Position numbers and translations under genes: made by a program
Part shown: in pieces, positions 19,487-28,548 of the stretch
Layout of the letters: the number at the start of each line of letters is the position of its first letter
Numbering within the stretch: the first letter of the stretch is position 1
From: Lederbergia panacisoli
GTDB lineage: Bacteria > Bacillota > Bacilli > Bacillales > Bacillaceae_C
DNA: 64,000 nt
Direction of reading: 5' to 3'
NCBI RefSeq assembly: GCF_024626525.1
Contig: NZ_JANJGU010000003.1
Span: forward strand, 217,911-281,910
Notes under the pieces: generated by a model
What the model was told of the DNA's origin: nothing
Database searches by the model: none
Seen by the model: the letters and a program-made list of their open reading frames with translations, nothing else

Positions 19487-19634
19487 GAAAAGCGCAAGCG
19501 CCTGCTCATCGACGTATGGATTTCGTAGTTCCTGACGAGATAAAGGAAACACGATGAGCCCGTGGCGAATCGATGTTGACTTATCGAAGGAAGGAACGAA
19601 GGAATCCACTAGTCGATAGGCGCTGGAGCTAGTC
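19487..19634 (+). repeat. Dispersed structured element, copy 4
   Basis: 148 bp, adjacent to copy 3 in direct orientation. The central pair is CGAT/ATCG here, versus CGGC/GCCG in copy 3, so pairing is kept while the sequence changes. It ends GGCGCTGGAGCTAGTC. Confidence 0.9.
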
Positions 19635-19650
19635 AGCATGTCTTTCTTTT

Positions 19651-19677
19651 GGAGAGTCTAAAAAAGCCAGACTCTCC
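19651..19677 (+). terminator. Hairpin terminator before rho
   Basis: GGAGAGTCT / AGACTCTCC with a 9-nt loop, followed by TTTG. It ends the murAB transcript. The remaining 290 bp to rho contain AT-rich leader sequence with no gene recognised. Confidence 0.65.
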
Positions 19678-19969
19678 TTTGCAACTATTACCAATTCGAT
19701 GTAAAATAGGCATATGGATGAGGCCACAATCCTCAACCTCTTCATACTCTTCGAATGTATTACTGTAAATATTGCTTTCCTCCTAATCAATGTTTTTCAA
19801 CGAGAGTTTTTTCTACCTGAAGCATATTAGATTCCTTTTTCCGGTGAATAACGATCTTGAACTTATTTTATTTATTAATTTTATTTTTTTATTCTTAATT
19901 CTTAATTTGAGGTAGACGTGTGCCAGTTTTTCCTCTATTAAGACTAAACTAAAAAAGAGTGGTGTCGAA

Positions 19970-21256
19970 ATGGCTGAGTTAACAATTTCATTATTGGAAG
20001 ATATGAAACTTAAAGAATTATATGAACTAGCCCGTGAATATAAGGTTTCATATTACAGCAAGCTAACAAAAAAAGAATTAATTTTTGCAATCCTAAAAGT
20101 CCGTGCAGAACGAGAAGGGTATTTCTTCATGGAAGGCGTTCTGGAAATCATCCAATCAGAAGGCTTCGGTTTTTTAAGGCCGATTAACTACACGGCAAGC
20201 TCTGAGGATATTTATATCTCCGCATCTCAGATTCGTCGTTTCGATTTGCGGAACGGTGATAAAGTATCCGGAAAAGTACGACCTCCGAAAGAAAATGAAC
20301 GTTATTTTGGCTTATTGCACGTGGAAGCTGTCAATGGTGACGATCCGGAAACAGCAAAAGAGCGGGTGCATTTTCCGGCATTGACGCCGCTATATCCTGA
20401 TCGCCAAATCAAGCTTGAAACAACTCCAACGAATCTATCAACTAGAATCATGGATTTAATTTCGCCAGTTGGATTCGGGCAGCGTGGATTAATCGTCGCA
20501 CCTCCAAAAGCGGGAAAGACGATGCTGTTAAAATCAATTGCCAATTCGATTACAACAAATAATCCCGAAGCAGAATTGATTGTTTTATTAATTGACGAGC
20601 GTCCCGAGGAAGTAACGGACATCGAGCGGTCGGTTAATGCAGAAGTAGTTAGTTCCACATTTGACGAAGTTCCAGAAAATCATATAAAAGTGGCTGAGCT
20701 TGTTTTAGAACGGGCGATGCGTTTAGTGGAGCATAAGCGCGATGTCATCATTTTGATGGACAGTATTACAAGACTTGCTCGCGCATATAACTTAGTGATC
20801 CCTCCGAGTGGAAGAACATTGTCAGGTGGTATCGATCCTGCTGCGTTTCACCGTCCGAAGCGATTTTTCGGTGCAGCGAGAAATATTGAAGAAGGCGGCA
20901 GCTTAACTATTTTGGCAACAGCTCTTGTCGACACAGGTTCTCGCATGGACGATGTCATTTATGAAGAGTTTAAAGGAACAGGAAACTTGGAACTGCATCT
21001 TGATCGTTCACTTGCCGAAAGAAGAATTTTCCCCGCCATCGATATTCGCCGTTCTGGTACAAGAAAAGAAGAGTTGCTCATTCCGAAAGAGCAGCTTGAA
21101 AAACTGTGGAAACTGCGCAAAGCCATGTCAGATTCTCCAGATTTCGCAGAGAAATTTTTGCGTAAGCTGCGTCAATCGAAGACGAATGAAGAGTTCTTCA
21201 ATATGTTGGCAGCAGCGGAAGCAAAAGGAAATACTAACGGTAGAAACGTTCTGTAA
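19970..21256 (+). CDS. rho: Transcription termination factor Rho
   Basis: 428 residues. The N-terminal Rho_N helical domain (about 5-48) is followed by a cold-shock RNA-binding domain (about 52-125; EGFGFLRP and [12 protein letters not shown]). The RecA-like ATPase has Walker [10 protein letters not shown] near 177-185, Walker [17 protein letters not shown] and the RNA-contacting loop [12 protein letters not shown]. The hexameric helicase ends transcription at Rho-dependent sites and represses antisense transcription. Start ATG 19970 after GAGTGGTG. Placement between murAB and rpmE is conserved in Bacillus. Confidence 0.96.
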   Translation: MAELTISLLEDMKLKELYELAREYKVSYYSKLTKKELIFAILKVRAEREGYFFMEGVLEIIQSEGFGFLRPINYTASSEDIYISASQIRRFDLRNGDKVSGKVRPPKENERYFGLLHVEAVNGDDPETAKERVHFPALTPLYPDRQIKLETTPTNLSTRIMDLISPVGFGQRGLIVAPPKAGKTMLLKSIANSITTNNPEAELIVLLIDERPEEVTDIERSVNAEVVSSTFDEVPENHIKVAELVLERAMRLVEHKRDVIILMDSITRLARAYNLVIPPSGRTLSGGIDPAAFHRPKRFFGAARNIEEGGSLTILATALVDTGSRMDDVIYEEFKGTGNLELHLDRSLAERRIFPAIDIRRSGTRKEELLIPKEQLEKLWKLRKAMSDSPDFAEKFLRKLRQSKTNEEFFNMLAAAEAKGNTNGRNVL

Positions 21257-21281
21257 GTTTCAATTTTTTATGCTGGAAATA

Positions 21282-21310
21282 TTGCAATTTATGCAAGCCC
21301 TTGTTATAAT
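21282..21310 (+). promoter_or_regulatory. rpmE promoter
   Basis: TTGCAA (21282-21287), 17-nt spacer, TATAAT (21305-21310). A strong SigA match located 94 nt before the rpmE start. Confidence 0.75.
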
Positions 21311-21403
21311 AAAAAATGTGTTTTTGAAGAAAAATATCCTAAAAGCATCACGATAGATAACTCTGTTTCAGCAAATGATTCAGGGCATAAGGAGATGAAA
21401 GTA

Positions 21404-21604
21404 ATGAAAGCAGGAATTCATCCAGAATATAAAAAAGTAATGGTTAAATGTGCATGCGGAAATGAATTTGAGAGCGGATCTGTAAAAGAAAACGTACGCG
21501 TTGAAATTTGCTCAGAATGCCACCCATTCTACACAGGTCGTCAAAAATTCGCAACTGCAGACGGACGCGTTGACCGCTTCAATAAAAAATACGGTCTTAA
21601 GTAA
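21404..21604 (+). CDS. rpmE: Ribosomal protein bL31, zinc-binding type
   Basis: 66 residues starting [11 protein letters not shown]. The Cys pairs in CACGNEF and [10 protein letters not shown] form the zinc site, marking the zinc-replete (C+) form. The start is ATG 21404, nine bases after AAGGAG; the ATG nine bases earlier would abut the ribosome-binding site. It is a component of the 50S subunit. It has its own promoter and terminator. Confidence 0.96.
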   Translation: MKAGIHPEYKKVMVKCACGNEFESGSVKENVRVEICSECHPFYTGRQKFATADGRVDRFNKKYGLK

Positions 21605-21643
21605 GGTAGGCAGAAACACCTTGCTGCATCTTACACCAAAAAA

Positions 21644-21672
21644 ACGGGCAAGAAATGCTTGCCTGTTTTTTT
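21644..21672 (+). terminator. Intrinsic terminator of rpmE
   Basis: Stem ACGGGCAAG / CTTGCCTGT with a 5-nt loop, followed by TTTTTT. A textbook intrinsic terminator. Confidence 0.9.
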
Positions 21673-21711
21673 ATTGCCTAAAATGGGGCAAAGCTATACG
21701 ATGAGGTTTTT

Positions 21712-21868
21712 ACTCTCGTATAAAATGTGCACACTCTCGTATAGTTTTTTTTACTCTCGTATAGAAGTTTTTTACTCCCGTATAAGTAGTGCTAACTCCC
21801 GTATAGGGTTTTTTACTCTCGTAAGTAGTCCATACTTCCGTTTAAGAGAAACTTACTCTCGTATAAAA
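21712..21868. repeat. About 21-bp tandem repeat upstream of tdk
   Basis: The core ACTCTCGTATA (variants ACTCCCGTATA, ACTTCCGTTTA) begins at 21712, 21733, 21753, 21774, 21795, 21815, 21834 and 21855, spaced 19-21 bp. It lies between the rpmE terminator and the tdk ribosome-binding site. An open frame runs through it in phase with tdk, but its product has no thymidine kinase homology and no ribosome-binding site. Confidence 0.85.
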
Positions 21869-21934
21869 TACACCACCTATGAAATCCCAAAAATCGTTCA
21901 TTCAAAAGTAAAACCTGAAAGGAGCAGTCATCTC

Positions 21935-22552
21935 ATGGATATCATCAAACATACAGGCTGGATTGAAGTCATTTGTGGGAGCATGTTCTCTGGAAAGTCA
22001 GAGGAATTGATTCGCCGAGTCAGAAGAACTCAATTCGCAAAACAGACCATTATGGTTTTTAAACCCCAACTCGATAACCGCTATAGCATCAGTGAGGTTG
22101 TTTCGCATAATGGAACAGCAGTGAACGCTCAACCTGTGAAAAATTCAGCTGAAATATTAAAGGCTGTACATGCTGATATCGATGTTGTTGCAATCGACGA
22201 AGCACAATTTTTTGATAATGGGCTTATCGCCGTAGCACAGCAATTAGCAAATAGTGGCCATCGGGTGATCCTCGCTGGGCTTGATCAAGATTTTCGCGGT
22301 GAACCATTTGGTCCTATGCCTCAATTAATGGCGATCGCCGAACATGTAACGAAACTTCAAGCAGTTTGTGCCGTTTGCGGATCACCGGCAAGCAGGACAC
22401 AGCGCTTAATCAATGGAGAACCGGCATGCTACGACGATCCGATTATTTTAGTCGGGGCAGCTGAAGCGTACGAAGCAAGATGCAGACATCATCATGAAGT
22501 ACCTGCTGGTATGAATGCGATCTTGCGACAACCGATTGAAAACGGAAAATAG
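21935..22552 (+). CDS. tdk: Thymidine kinase
   Basis: 205 residues of the type II (TK1-like) family. The P-loop is [14 protein letters not shown] near 14-27, followed by [10 protein letters not shown] and the lasso zinc region with [13 protein letters not shown] and CRHHHEVP. It phosphorylates thymidine to dTMP in salvage. The start is ATG 21935 ([16 protein letters not shown]), preceded by GAAAGGAGC; a longer in-frame extension reaches into the repeat array and is rejected. Confidence 0.93.
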   Translation: MDIIKHTGWIEVICGSMFSGKSEELIRRVRRTQFAKQTIMVFKPQLDNRYSISEVVSHNGTAVNAQPVKNSAEILKAVHADIDVVAIDEAQFFDNGLIAVAQQLANSGHRVILAGLDQDFRGEPFGPMPQLMAIAEHVTKLQAVCAVCGSPASRTQRLINGEPACYDDPIILVGAAEAYEARCRHHHEVPAGMNAILRQPIENGK

Positions 22553-22567
22553 ATCTTACATATTGTC

Positions 22568-22598
22568 AGTCCTTGAACTTTCTCAAGGACTATTTTTT
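22568..22598 (+). terminator. Intrinsic terminator of tdk
   Basis: Stem AGTCCTTGA / TCAAGGACT with a 6-nt loop, followed by ATTTTTTATTT. Confidence 0.88.
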
Positions 22599-22655
22599 AT
22601 TTCTATAAAACTTTTTTCATACTACATAGTCTAATACCCTGGAAGGGGGATTTCG

Positions 22656-23096
22656 GTGATTGAAGAGAAAATTGTCTATCTGCAAAGCAACTATTTTAAC
22701 GAATCTAACGAACTTTATATAGCGCTTAATAAAATTCAAGCAATAGATAAGGATGAGGCTGAATTAGTGGTAGATATTGAAAAGGAAAGAATCATTAAAC
22801 AGCCGAAAAGAAACCAAATTATTTCTAAAGTAAATGTTTCAGGAAATGAATTGATTTTTACGATGCGAACAAAAGAGGAATTTTCTTATTTTATGTTTGG
22901 CACACCAAGGGATAGCGATGGTAAAGAATAAGAATCAGGTTCTTCATTTTCAAGATTTCACGATGGTGAAGAAAACAAAGTATATGAAGATGGAATCAAT
23001 ATAGAAAATTTACATTCTGTCAAAGGTCGAATTTCACTAGAAATATCTTATTATCCATCATGGATCGTAGGCTCTGAAAAAATAAAAGTTAAATAA
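22656..23096 (+). pseudogene. Unknown gene interrupted by an in-frame TAA
   Basis: GTG start with a strong ribosome-binding site (GGAAGGGGG). The frame encodes 91 residues, stops at TAA 22929-22931, then continues open in the same frame for 54 more codons to a second TAA at 23094-23096. The downstream part (ending YYPSWIVGSEKIKVK) has ordinary coding-like composition, so this looks like one 146-codon gene with a nonsense mutation. No family was recognised; the product is small, charged and without a signal peptide or membrane helix. Its position between tdk and prfA is variable in related Bacillus. A truncated 91-residue protein may still be made. Confidence 0.6.
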
Positions 23097-23125
23097 GAAC
23101 GTCTTTTTTACAAGAAATATTTGCT

Positions 23126-23153
23126 TTGCATAAAGTGAACGTTATACTATAAA
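23126..23153 (+). promoter_or_regulatory. Probable prfA promoter
   Basis: TTGCAT (23126-23131), 16-nt spacer, TATAAA (23148-23153), 37 nt before the prfA start. Confidence 0.6.
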
Positions 23154-23189
23154 ATAGTGCACTTATGCAAACAGTATGAGGTGAAAAAG

Positions 23190-24260
23190 ATGTTTGACAA
23201 ATTACAAGCTGTAGAGGACCGCTATGACAGGTTGAATGAACTTTTAAGCGACCCCGATATTGTCAGCGATTCTACAAAGTTAAGGGATTATTCAAAGGAA
23301 CAATCGGCGATTGCGGAAACAGTTGAAGTTTATCGTGAATATAAAAATGCTCAAACTCAATATAAAGAAGCGAAAGAAATGCTTGATGACAAGCTTGATC
23401 CAGATATGCGCGAAATGGTAAAAGAGGAAATCGGCGAACTCGAAGATCAGCTAGAAGATTTAGAATCTCGACTAAAAATTCTACTCGTACCAAAAGATCC
23501 GAATGATGATAAAAACGTCATTATGGAAATCCGCGGTGCGGCAGGTGGCGATGAGGCTGCTTTATTTGCCGGAGATTTATATCGTATGTACAGTCGTTTT
23601 GCCGAAGCGCATAATTGGAAGACAGATGTGATCGAAGCGCATTCCACTGGACTTGGCGGTTATAAAGAAATTATTTTTATAATTAATGGGAACGGTGCAT
23701 ACTCCAAGTTGAAGTATGAAAATGGAGCCCATCGCGTTCAACGTGTCCCTGAGACGGAATCAGGCGGCCGGATTCATACATCAACTGCAACAGTTGCTGT
23801 TCTTCCCGAGGCAGAGGAAGTAGAAGTGGATATTCATGAAAAAGATATCCGAGTGGATACTTTTGCTTCAAGTGGTCCTGGTGGACAAAGCGTAAACACG
23901 ACGATGTCAGCCGTTCGGTTAACGCATATCCCGACAGGCGTTGTTGTGTCTTGCCAAGATGAAAAGTCACAGATCAAAAATAAAGAAAAAGCAATGAAGG
24001 TATTGCGCGCCCGTGTATATGATATGTTCCGGCAGGAAGCGCAAGCTGAATATGATGCCAACCGTAAGTCTGCCGTTGGAACCGGTGATCGCTCCGAACG
24101 AATTCGCACGTACAATTTCCCGCAAAATCGTGTGACGGATCATCGAATTGGATTAACAATTCAAAAGCTTGATCAAATTTTAGAAGGCAAGCTCGATGAA
24201 GTGATTGATGCTTTAGTCATTGAAGATCAATCCAAAAAACTTGAGAGCGTGGAAGAATAA
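23190..24260 (+). CDS. prfA: Peptide chain release factor 1
   Basis: 356 residues. The catalytic GGQ motif is in [12 protein letters not shown] near 227-238. The N-terminal coiled-coil and the segment before GGQ match RF1, which reads UAA and UAG. The start is ATG 23190 ([12 protein letters not shown]) with GAGGTG seven bases upstream; an upstream ATG at 23163 is not supported. The stop TAA overlaps the ATG of prmC, giving translational coupling. PrmC methylates the Gln of GGQ, so enzyme and substrate are encoded together. Confidence 0.96.
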   Translation: MFDKLQAVEDRYDRLNELLSDPDIVSDSTKLRDYSKEQSAIAETVEVYREYKNAQTQYKEAKEMLDDKLDPDMREMVKEEIGELEDQLEDLESRLKILLVPKDPNDDKNVIMEIRGAAGGDEAALFAGDLYRMYSRFAEAHNWKTDVIEAHSTGLGGYKEIIFIINGNGAYSKLKYENGAHRVQRVPETESGGRIHTSTATVAVLPEAEEVEVDIHEKDIRVDTFASSGPGGQSVNTTMSAVRLTHIPTGVVVSCQDEKSQIKNKEKAMKVLRARVYDMFRQEAQAEYDANRKSAVGTGDRSERIRTYNFPQNRVTDHRIGLTIQKLDQILEGKLDEVIDALVIEDQSKKLESVEE

Positions 24261-25129
24261 TGATGCACAAAAAAGTGTATGAAGCCCTCAATTGGGCTTC
24301 TTCTTTTTTAAAAGAACATGGCCGTGATGAAAATGCAGGCGAGCTTTTATTAATGTGGATATTGGGGATAAGCAGGGCTCAGCTTTTGGCAGAGTTAAGA
24401 ATGGAATTGCTTGATGATGAATATAATCGATTCCTTGAGGCGCTTAAGGAGCATGTTTCGGGTCGCCCAATTCAACACATTATTGGGTATGAGGAGTTTT
24501 ATGGAAGAAAGTTCATCGTGAATGAACATGTACTAATTCCACGTCCAGAAACAGAGGAATTAATTGTTGCCGTTCTCGAAAGATTGGATTCATATTTTGA
24601 GCTGTCTTCAGGGCTTAAATGTGTGGATATTGGGACAGGCAGTGGAGCGATTGCTATTACGATGAAACTAGAACGACCTAGTCTGGAAGTTTCTGCCTCG
24701 GATATTTCCGAAGAAGCTTTAAAAATCGCCCAGAAAAACGCGGATGGTCTCGGAGCGGAAATCGATTATCGGTATGGAAATTTACTTGAACCATATTTAA
24801 ACGAAAAATGGGATATCGTTCTCTCAAATCCACCCTATATTCCAAACGAAGAAAAACACATTTTATCAGAAGTCGTTCGAGAGCATGAGCCACATCATGC
24901 ACTATTTGGTGGCATCGATGGCCTTGATTTTTACCGCAGATTTGCCAGCGACCTGCCAAAGCTCATTAATAAAAAAGCACTCATCGCATTTGAAATTGGT
25001 GCCGGTCAAGGAGAGGCAGTTGCGGCCTTAATGAAAAAGGCCTTCCCGCAAGGCAAGACTGAGATTATTCATGATATAAATAGAAAAGACCGAATCGTCC
25101 TTACTAGAACCAGTCCCTTTAAAAAATGA
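24260..25129 (+). CDS. prmC: Release factor glutamine methyltransferase
   Basis: 289 residues. The SAM-binding motif VDIGTGSGAIAI is near 122-133 and the substrate-glutamine motif SNPPYIPNEE near 188-197. The N-terminal helical domain carries PIQHIIGYEEFYGR, and LIPRPETEEL is present. It methylates the GGQ glutamine of RF1 and RF2. It overlaps prfA by one base (TAATG). A second ATG three bases on is an equally possible start. The following 600-bp gap carries a tandem repeat array. Confidence 0.95.
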   Translation: MMHKKVYEALNWASSFLKEHGRDENAGELLLMWILGISRAQLLAELRMELLDDEYNRFLEALKEHVSGRPIQHIIGYEEFYGRKFIVNEHVLIPRPETEELIVAVLERLDSYFELSSGLKCVDIGTGSGAIAITMKLERPSLEVSASDISEEALKIAQKNADGLGAEIDYRYGNLLEPYLNEKWDIVLSNPPYIPNEEKHILSEVVREHEPHHALFGGIDGLDFYRRFASDLPKLINKKALIAFEIGAGQGEAVAALMKKAFPQGKTEIIHDINRKDRIVLTRTSPFKK

Positions 25130-25620
25130 ATGCCGCATCGTGACCCAGAACAAGCAATATCCAGCTTTAAGGGCACGATGAGCGCTTCAATGTGCCCAAT
25201 AACAGCACTATTTTTAGATTAGGGTCACGATGATGACCACAATCGGACAGTTTTGACGTTATTCCCATGATCATGGACAGTATGAGCGTTTCAATCGGAC
25301 AGTTTTGACGTTATTCCCATGATCATAGGCAGTATAAGCGTTCCAATCGGACAGTTTTGACGTTATTCCCATGATCATGGACAGTATGAGCGTTTCAATC
25401 GGACAGTTTTGACGTTATTCCCATGATTATGGGCAGTATGAGCGTTTCAATCGGACAGTTTTGACGTTATTCCCATGATCATGGGCAGTATGAGCGTTCC
25501 AATCGGACAGTTTTGACGTTATTCCCATGATCATGGGCAGTATGAGCGTTTCAATCGGACAGTTTTGACGTTATTCCCATGATTATGGGCAGTATGAGCG
25601 TTTCAATCGGACAGTCCCGC
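25130..25620. repeat. 52-bp tandem repeat array between prmC and spoIIR
   Basis: The unit AATCGGACAGTTTTGACGTT... starts at 25241, 25293, 25345, 25397, 25449, 25501, 25553 and 25605, an exact 52-bp period. A diverged unit in the same phase begins at 25189 (AATGTGCCCAATAACAG) and resembles the array at 1-295 (TTCAATGTGCCC). Most units contain the 14-bp palindrome CCCATGATCATGGG or one-base variants. No coding frame is supported. Confidence 0.92.
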
Positions 25621-25732
25621 CGCGTATTACAAATTCCCGGGCACCTTGAACCCCAGTAGAAACCAAAACAAATCTCCATGTTTAGAATTCTATCGTTTTG
25701 TCCATAATGCCTTTTAGAGGGGGCAGATGGAT

Positions 25733-26557
25733 ATGATGTATGAATATAGTAAACATAGATTCTATCAAAAAAATATAGCTTGGATGTATTTATTGATTCT
25801 CGTTTTTGCGACGATGGCGAGCTTGATTATTCCAAAACAGGACATGGCAAAGGCGTCGGATCCGCTTGTCATTCCGGGGGAGGCAATTCGCCTTAGAATA
25901 TTGGCTAATAGTGATGGGGAAAAGGATCAGGAAGTAAAAAGAGCGATTCGTGATGCGGTGAATATGGAAATTACAACATGGGTGCAAGATTTAACATCTA
26001 TTGATGACGCAAGATTCACGATTACCTCTCAACTTGATCAAGTAGAAGAGATCGCAAAACAAGAGTTGGCTGCACGCAATCTTGATTATTCCGTTAAAGT
26101 AGAATTCGGAAATGTTCAGTTTCCAACTAAATTGTATGGCCAATATCTTTATCCTGCAGGCACCTATGAAGCTATTTTAATCACTCTAGGTAAGGGAAAG
26201 GGGGCCAATTGGTGGTGTGTTCTGTTTCCACCGCTTTGCTTTCTAGACTTTTCTAATAGTTTGGCAGTGAGTCCCGGCTTCGAGGAAGATGCTTATTCAA
26301 ACGTTGATCCAGGAATTAAGCCTGAAACTAATTTAAAAAATGATTCCGAAACCGATAAAGACGCTATTGTGGAAAATGTTAATAAAGAGATTGGAACGAA
26401 TAATGTGGATACAACTGATGTGGATAAACCTGTGGATAATGATCCCGAACATAAAAAGAACCAATCCTTAGAACAACAACCCACATTTGTAAAAGATGAA
26501 GAAAATAAAGTTGAAGTTAAATTTTTCATAGTAGAATTATTTAATAAATTATTTTAA
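25733..26557 (+). CDS. spoIIR: Stage II sporulation protein R
   Basis: About 274 residues. One N-terminal membrane or signal segment (WMYLLILVFATMASLII, about 16-33) is followed by the SpoIIR domain with AIRLRILANSDGEKDQEVKRAIRDAVN and the signature GANWWCVLFPPLCFLDFSN. The Asn/Asp/Lys-rich C-terminal extension of about 95 residues is low complexity and poorly conserved in the family. SpoIIR is secreted from the forespore and triggers SpoIIGA to process pro-SigE in the mother cell. ATG 25733 is preferred (nine bases after AGGGGG); ATG 25727 is in frame. No clear SigF promoter was identified in the 110 bp upstream. Confidence 0.94.
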   Translation: MMYEYSKHRFYQKNIAWMYLLILVFATMASLIIPKQDMAKASDPLVIPGEAIRLRILANSDGEKDQEVKRAIRDAVNMEITTWVQDLTSIDDARFTITSQLDQVEEIAKQELAARNLDYSVKVEFGNVQFPTKLYGQYLYPAGTYEAILITLGKGKGANWWCVLFPPLCFLDFSNSLAVSPGFEEDAYSNVDPGIKPETNLKNDSETDKDAIVENVNKEIGTNNVDTTDVDKPVDNDPEHKKNQSLEQQPTFVKDEENKVEVKFFIVELFNKLF

Positions 26558-26572
26558 CACTTTATATGCAGG

Positions 26573-26766
26573 TTATACACATAAATCACAACAGTTATCC
26601 ACTGGATAATCTGAATTATCCACATTATGTGTATAACTTGTTCGCTTTTTCACTCTGAAACTCGTGAAAAATAAATAATATCAACAAAGAGGAATGAGGC
26701 AATAAAAATGAAAACAGAAAGATGGTCCGTGGATAAAGATGTGGATAAAAATAAAAGTTATCCACA
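26573..26766. other. DnaA-box cluster
   Basis: Five perfect matches to TTATNCACA occur in 194 bp: 26573-26581 (+), 26616-26624 (+), 26628-26636 (-), 26740-26748 (-) and 26758-26766 (+). One-mismatch boxes lie at 26595-26603 (+) and 26728-26736 (-), and further single-mismatch sites at 26916 and 26927. The cluster spans the spoIIR-sua5 gap and the 5' end of the sua5 coding region. From memory, B. subtilis has a DnaA-binding cluster at the equivalent ywlC locus, so this is probably a conserved DnaA-titrating or regulatory site rather than an origin. Confidence 0.85.
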
Positions 26767-27763
26767 GATTAAGGAAGCTGCTTCTTTTTTACATAAAAAC
26801 GAAGTAGTCGCTTTTCCGACAGAAACAGTATATGGGCTAGGGGCTAACGCTAAATCGGATGAAGCTGTCGCTAAAATCTTTGCGGCAAAAGGAAGGCCGG
26901 CAGACAACCCATTGATTGTCCACATATCATCCACAAGTCAGCTTCAAGACATTGTTGCCTCTATTCCGGAAAAAGCTAGAAAATTGATGGATCATTTTTG
27001 GCCAGGTCCATTAACGATCATTTTTCAAAAAAAACAAGGAGCAGTATCAGATTTAGTGACGGCGGGACTTGATACTGTTGCACTCCGCATGCCAGATCAC
27101 CCAATTGCCCTCGAACTTATTTCGACCTCAGGTCTACCATTAGCGGCACCAAGTGCAAATCGATCCGGGAAACCAAGTCCGACAGCTGCTGAACATGTAG
27201 CGAACGATTTGATGGGGAAAATTGCCGGTATATTAGACGGAGGTCCTACGGGTGTTGGTGTTGAATCGACCGTCATTGATTGCACCGGTACGACACCGAT
27301 AATTCTGAGACCGGGCGGCGTTTCGAAGGAAGAGATTGAATCGATCATATATCAAGTTGAAGTGGATTCTAGCTTAAAAAACCAAGAGCAAAAGCCGAAG
27401 TCACCTGGAATGAAATATAAGCATTATGCACCTGCAGCGCCTTTGTTTTTAGCAGATGGTGAACCAGAATGGCTTCAGACCGTCATTAATGAAAAAAGAA
27501 ATCAAGGTTTAAAAGTAGGCGTAATGGCATCATCTGAAACGGCTTCCGATTATGATGCTGATATGATCCTTGATTGTGGCAGCAAGGCTAACCTAAATGA
27601 AGTTGCTCACTCTCTATATCACGTTCTCCGTGCATTTGACGAGGCCCAACTTGACATCATTTTCTCGGAGACATTTCCGGAAACAGGTGTCGGTGCAGCC
27701 ATTATGAATCGGCTAGACAAAGCGGCTGGCCACAATTGGATTCGTCAAAAGGCAAGGCCATAA
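26708..27763 (+). CDS. ywlC: L-threonylcarbamoyladenylate synthase (Sua5/YwlC type)
   Basis: 351 residues, the long Sua5 form: an N-terminal YrdC domain (FPTETVYGLGANAKS, KGRPADNPLIVHI, APSANRSGKPSPT) and a C-terminal Sua5 domain (KSPGMKYKHYAP, ETGVGAAIMNRLDKAAG). It makes threonylcarbamoyl-AMP from threonine, bicarbonate and ATP for the t6A37 tRNA modification. The first 20 codons (WSVDKDVDKNKSYPQ) are shaped by embedded DnaA boxes, so regulatory DNA and N-terminal residues coincide. RBS AAGAGGAATGAGG is slightly distant from ATG 26708. In B. subtilis the homolog is ywlC, next to spoIIR. Confidence 0.93.
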   Translation: MKTERWSVDKDVDKNKSYPQIKEAASFLHKNEVVAFPTETVYGLGANAKSDEAVAKIFAAKGRPADNPLIVHISSTSQLQDIVASIPEKARKLMDHFWPGPLTIIFQKKQGAVSDLVTAGLDTVALRMPDHPIALELISTSGLPLAAPSANRSGKPSPTAAEHVANDLMGKIAGILDGGPTGVGVESTVIDCTGTTPIILRPGGVSKEEIESIIYQVEVDSSLKNQEQKPKSPGMKYKHYAPAAPLFLADGEPEWLQTVINEKRNQGLKVGVMASSETASDYDADMILDCGSKANLNEVAHSLYHVLRAFDEAQLDIIFSETFPETGVGAAIMNRLDKAAGHNWIRQKARP

Positions 27764-27839
27764 AAAAATAGTCTAATATTATTTTTAATCGCATATGTTC
27801 CCTATAGGCAAGTCCAATGGTGGAAGGGGAAGATAGACG

Positions 27840-28391
27840 GTGCTTCCGGAAATCATCACATTATTGATCATGGCATTTGCAGTCGGGATGGACGCCTTCT
27901 CTGTCTCCCTCGGCATGGGAATATATGAGCTAAGATTAAAACAAATCTTTTTTATCGGAATTTCTGTAGGTATCTTTCATGTTGTCATGCCATTGATTGG
28001 CGTGTTAGCAGGACATTTATTATCAGATACCTTTGGAAAAATAACAGGTAATATCGGAGGAATCCTTCTAGTTTTACTTGGACTGCAAATGATCATATTT
28101 TGTTTCAGGAACGACCAGCAGACTTTTATATTGCCGGTTGGCGGGGGAATCATTATTTTTTCGCTCCTTTTAAGCGTGGATAGTTTTTCTGCTGGAATTA
28201 GTTTAGGGATGTTTGGAGCGAGAGCAGCGATCGCCGCTTTGTGCTTCGGATTCGTTGCCGTTTTCCTGACGTGGAGCGGATTATTATTAGGGCGTAAAGT
28301 GCAAAATTTACTCGGAATCTATGGAGAGATTCTTGGAGGTATAATTTTGATCGCATTTGGTCTTAAGCTATTGGTACAATTTCCTTACTGA
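27840..28391 (+). CDS. mntP: Manganese efflux pump MntP
   Basis: 183 residues, very hydrophobic, with six predicted membrane helices. The conserved acidic motifs are AFAVGMDAFSVSLGMG in helix 1 and SVDSFSAGISLGMFG in the second half, an internal duplication typical of the MntP/YwlD family. It exports Mn2+. GTG start with RBS GGAAGGGGA. It lies between sua5 and ywlE, as in B. subtilis. No yybP-ykoY manganese riboswitch was recognised in the 76-bp gap upstream. Confidence 0.9.
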   Translation: MLPEIITLLIMAFAVGMDAFSVSLGMGIYELRLKQIFFIGISVGIFHVVMPLIGVLAGHLLSDTFGKITGNIGGILLVLLGLQMIIFCFRNDQQTFILPVGGGIIIFSLLLSVDSFSAGISLGMFGARAAIAALCFGFVAVFLTWSGLLLGRKVQNLLGIYGEILGGIILIAFGLKLLVQFPY

Positions 28392-28548
28392 ACAAAGGCA
28401 AGAAAGGCGGCTTTTCTTTTTAGAGGGCTGTCTTTTTTTATTGCTGCATAGGAACAAGCCACTTGCGCTTTTCTAAAACTATGCCATAATTTTCACTATA
28501 TTCCAGTAGTCCTTTATACTTAAATGTGCGGAAAAGGTGGTAGTAAAC

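Noticed and set aside
21659-21934. N-terminal extension of thymidine kinase
   Set aside because: The extension translates the 21-bp repeat array and has no homology. A good ribosome-binding site precedes ATG 21935, which gives the family's normal N-terminus.
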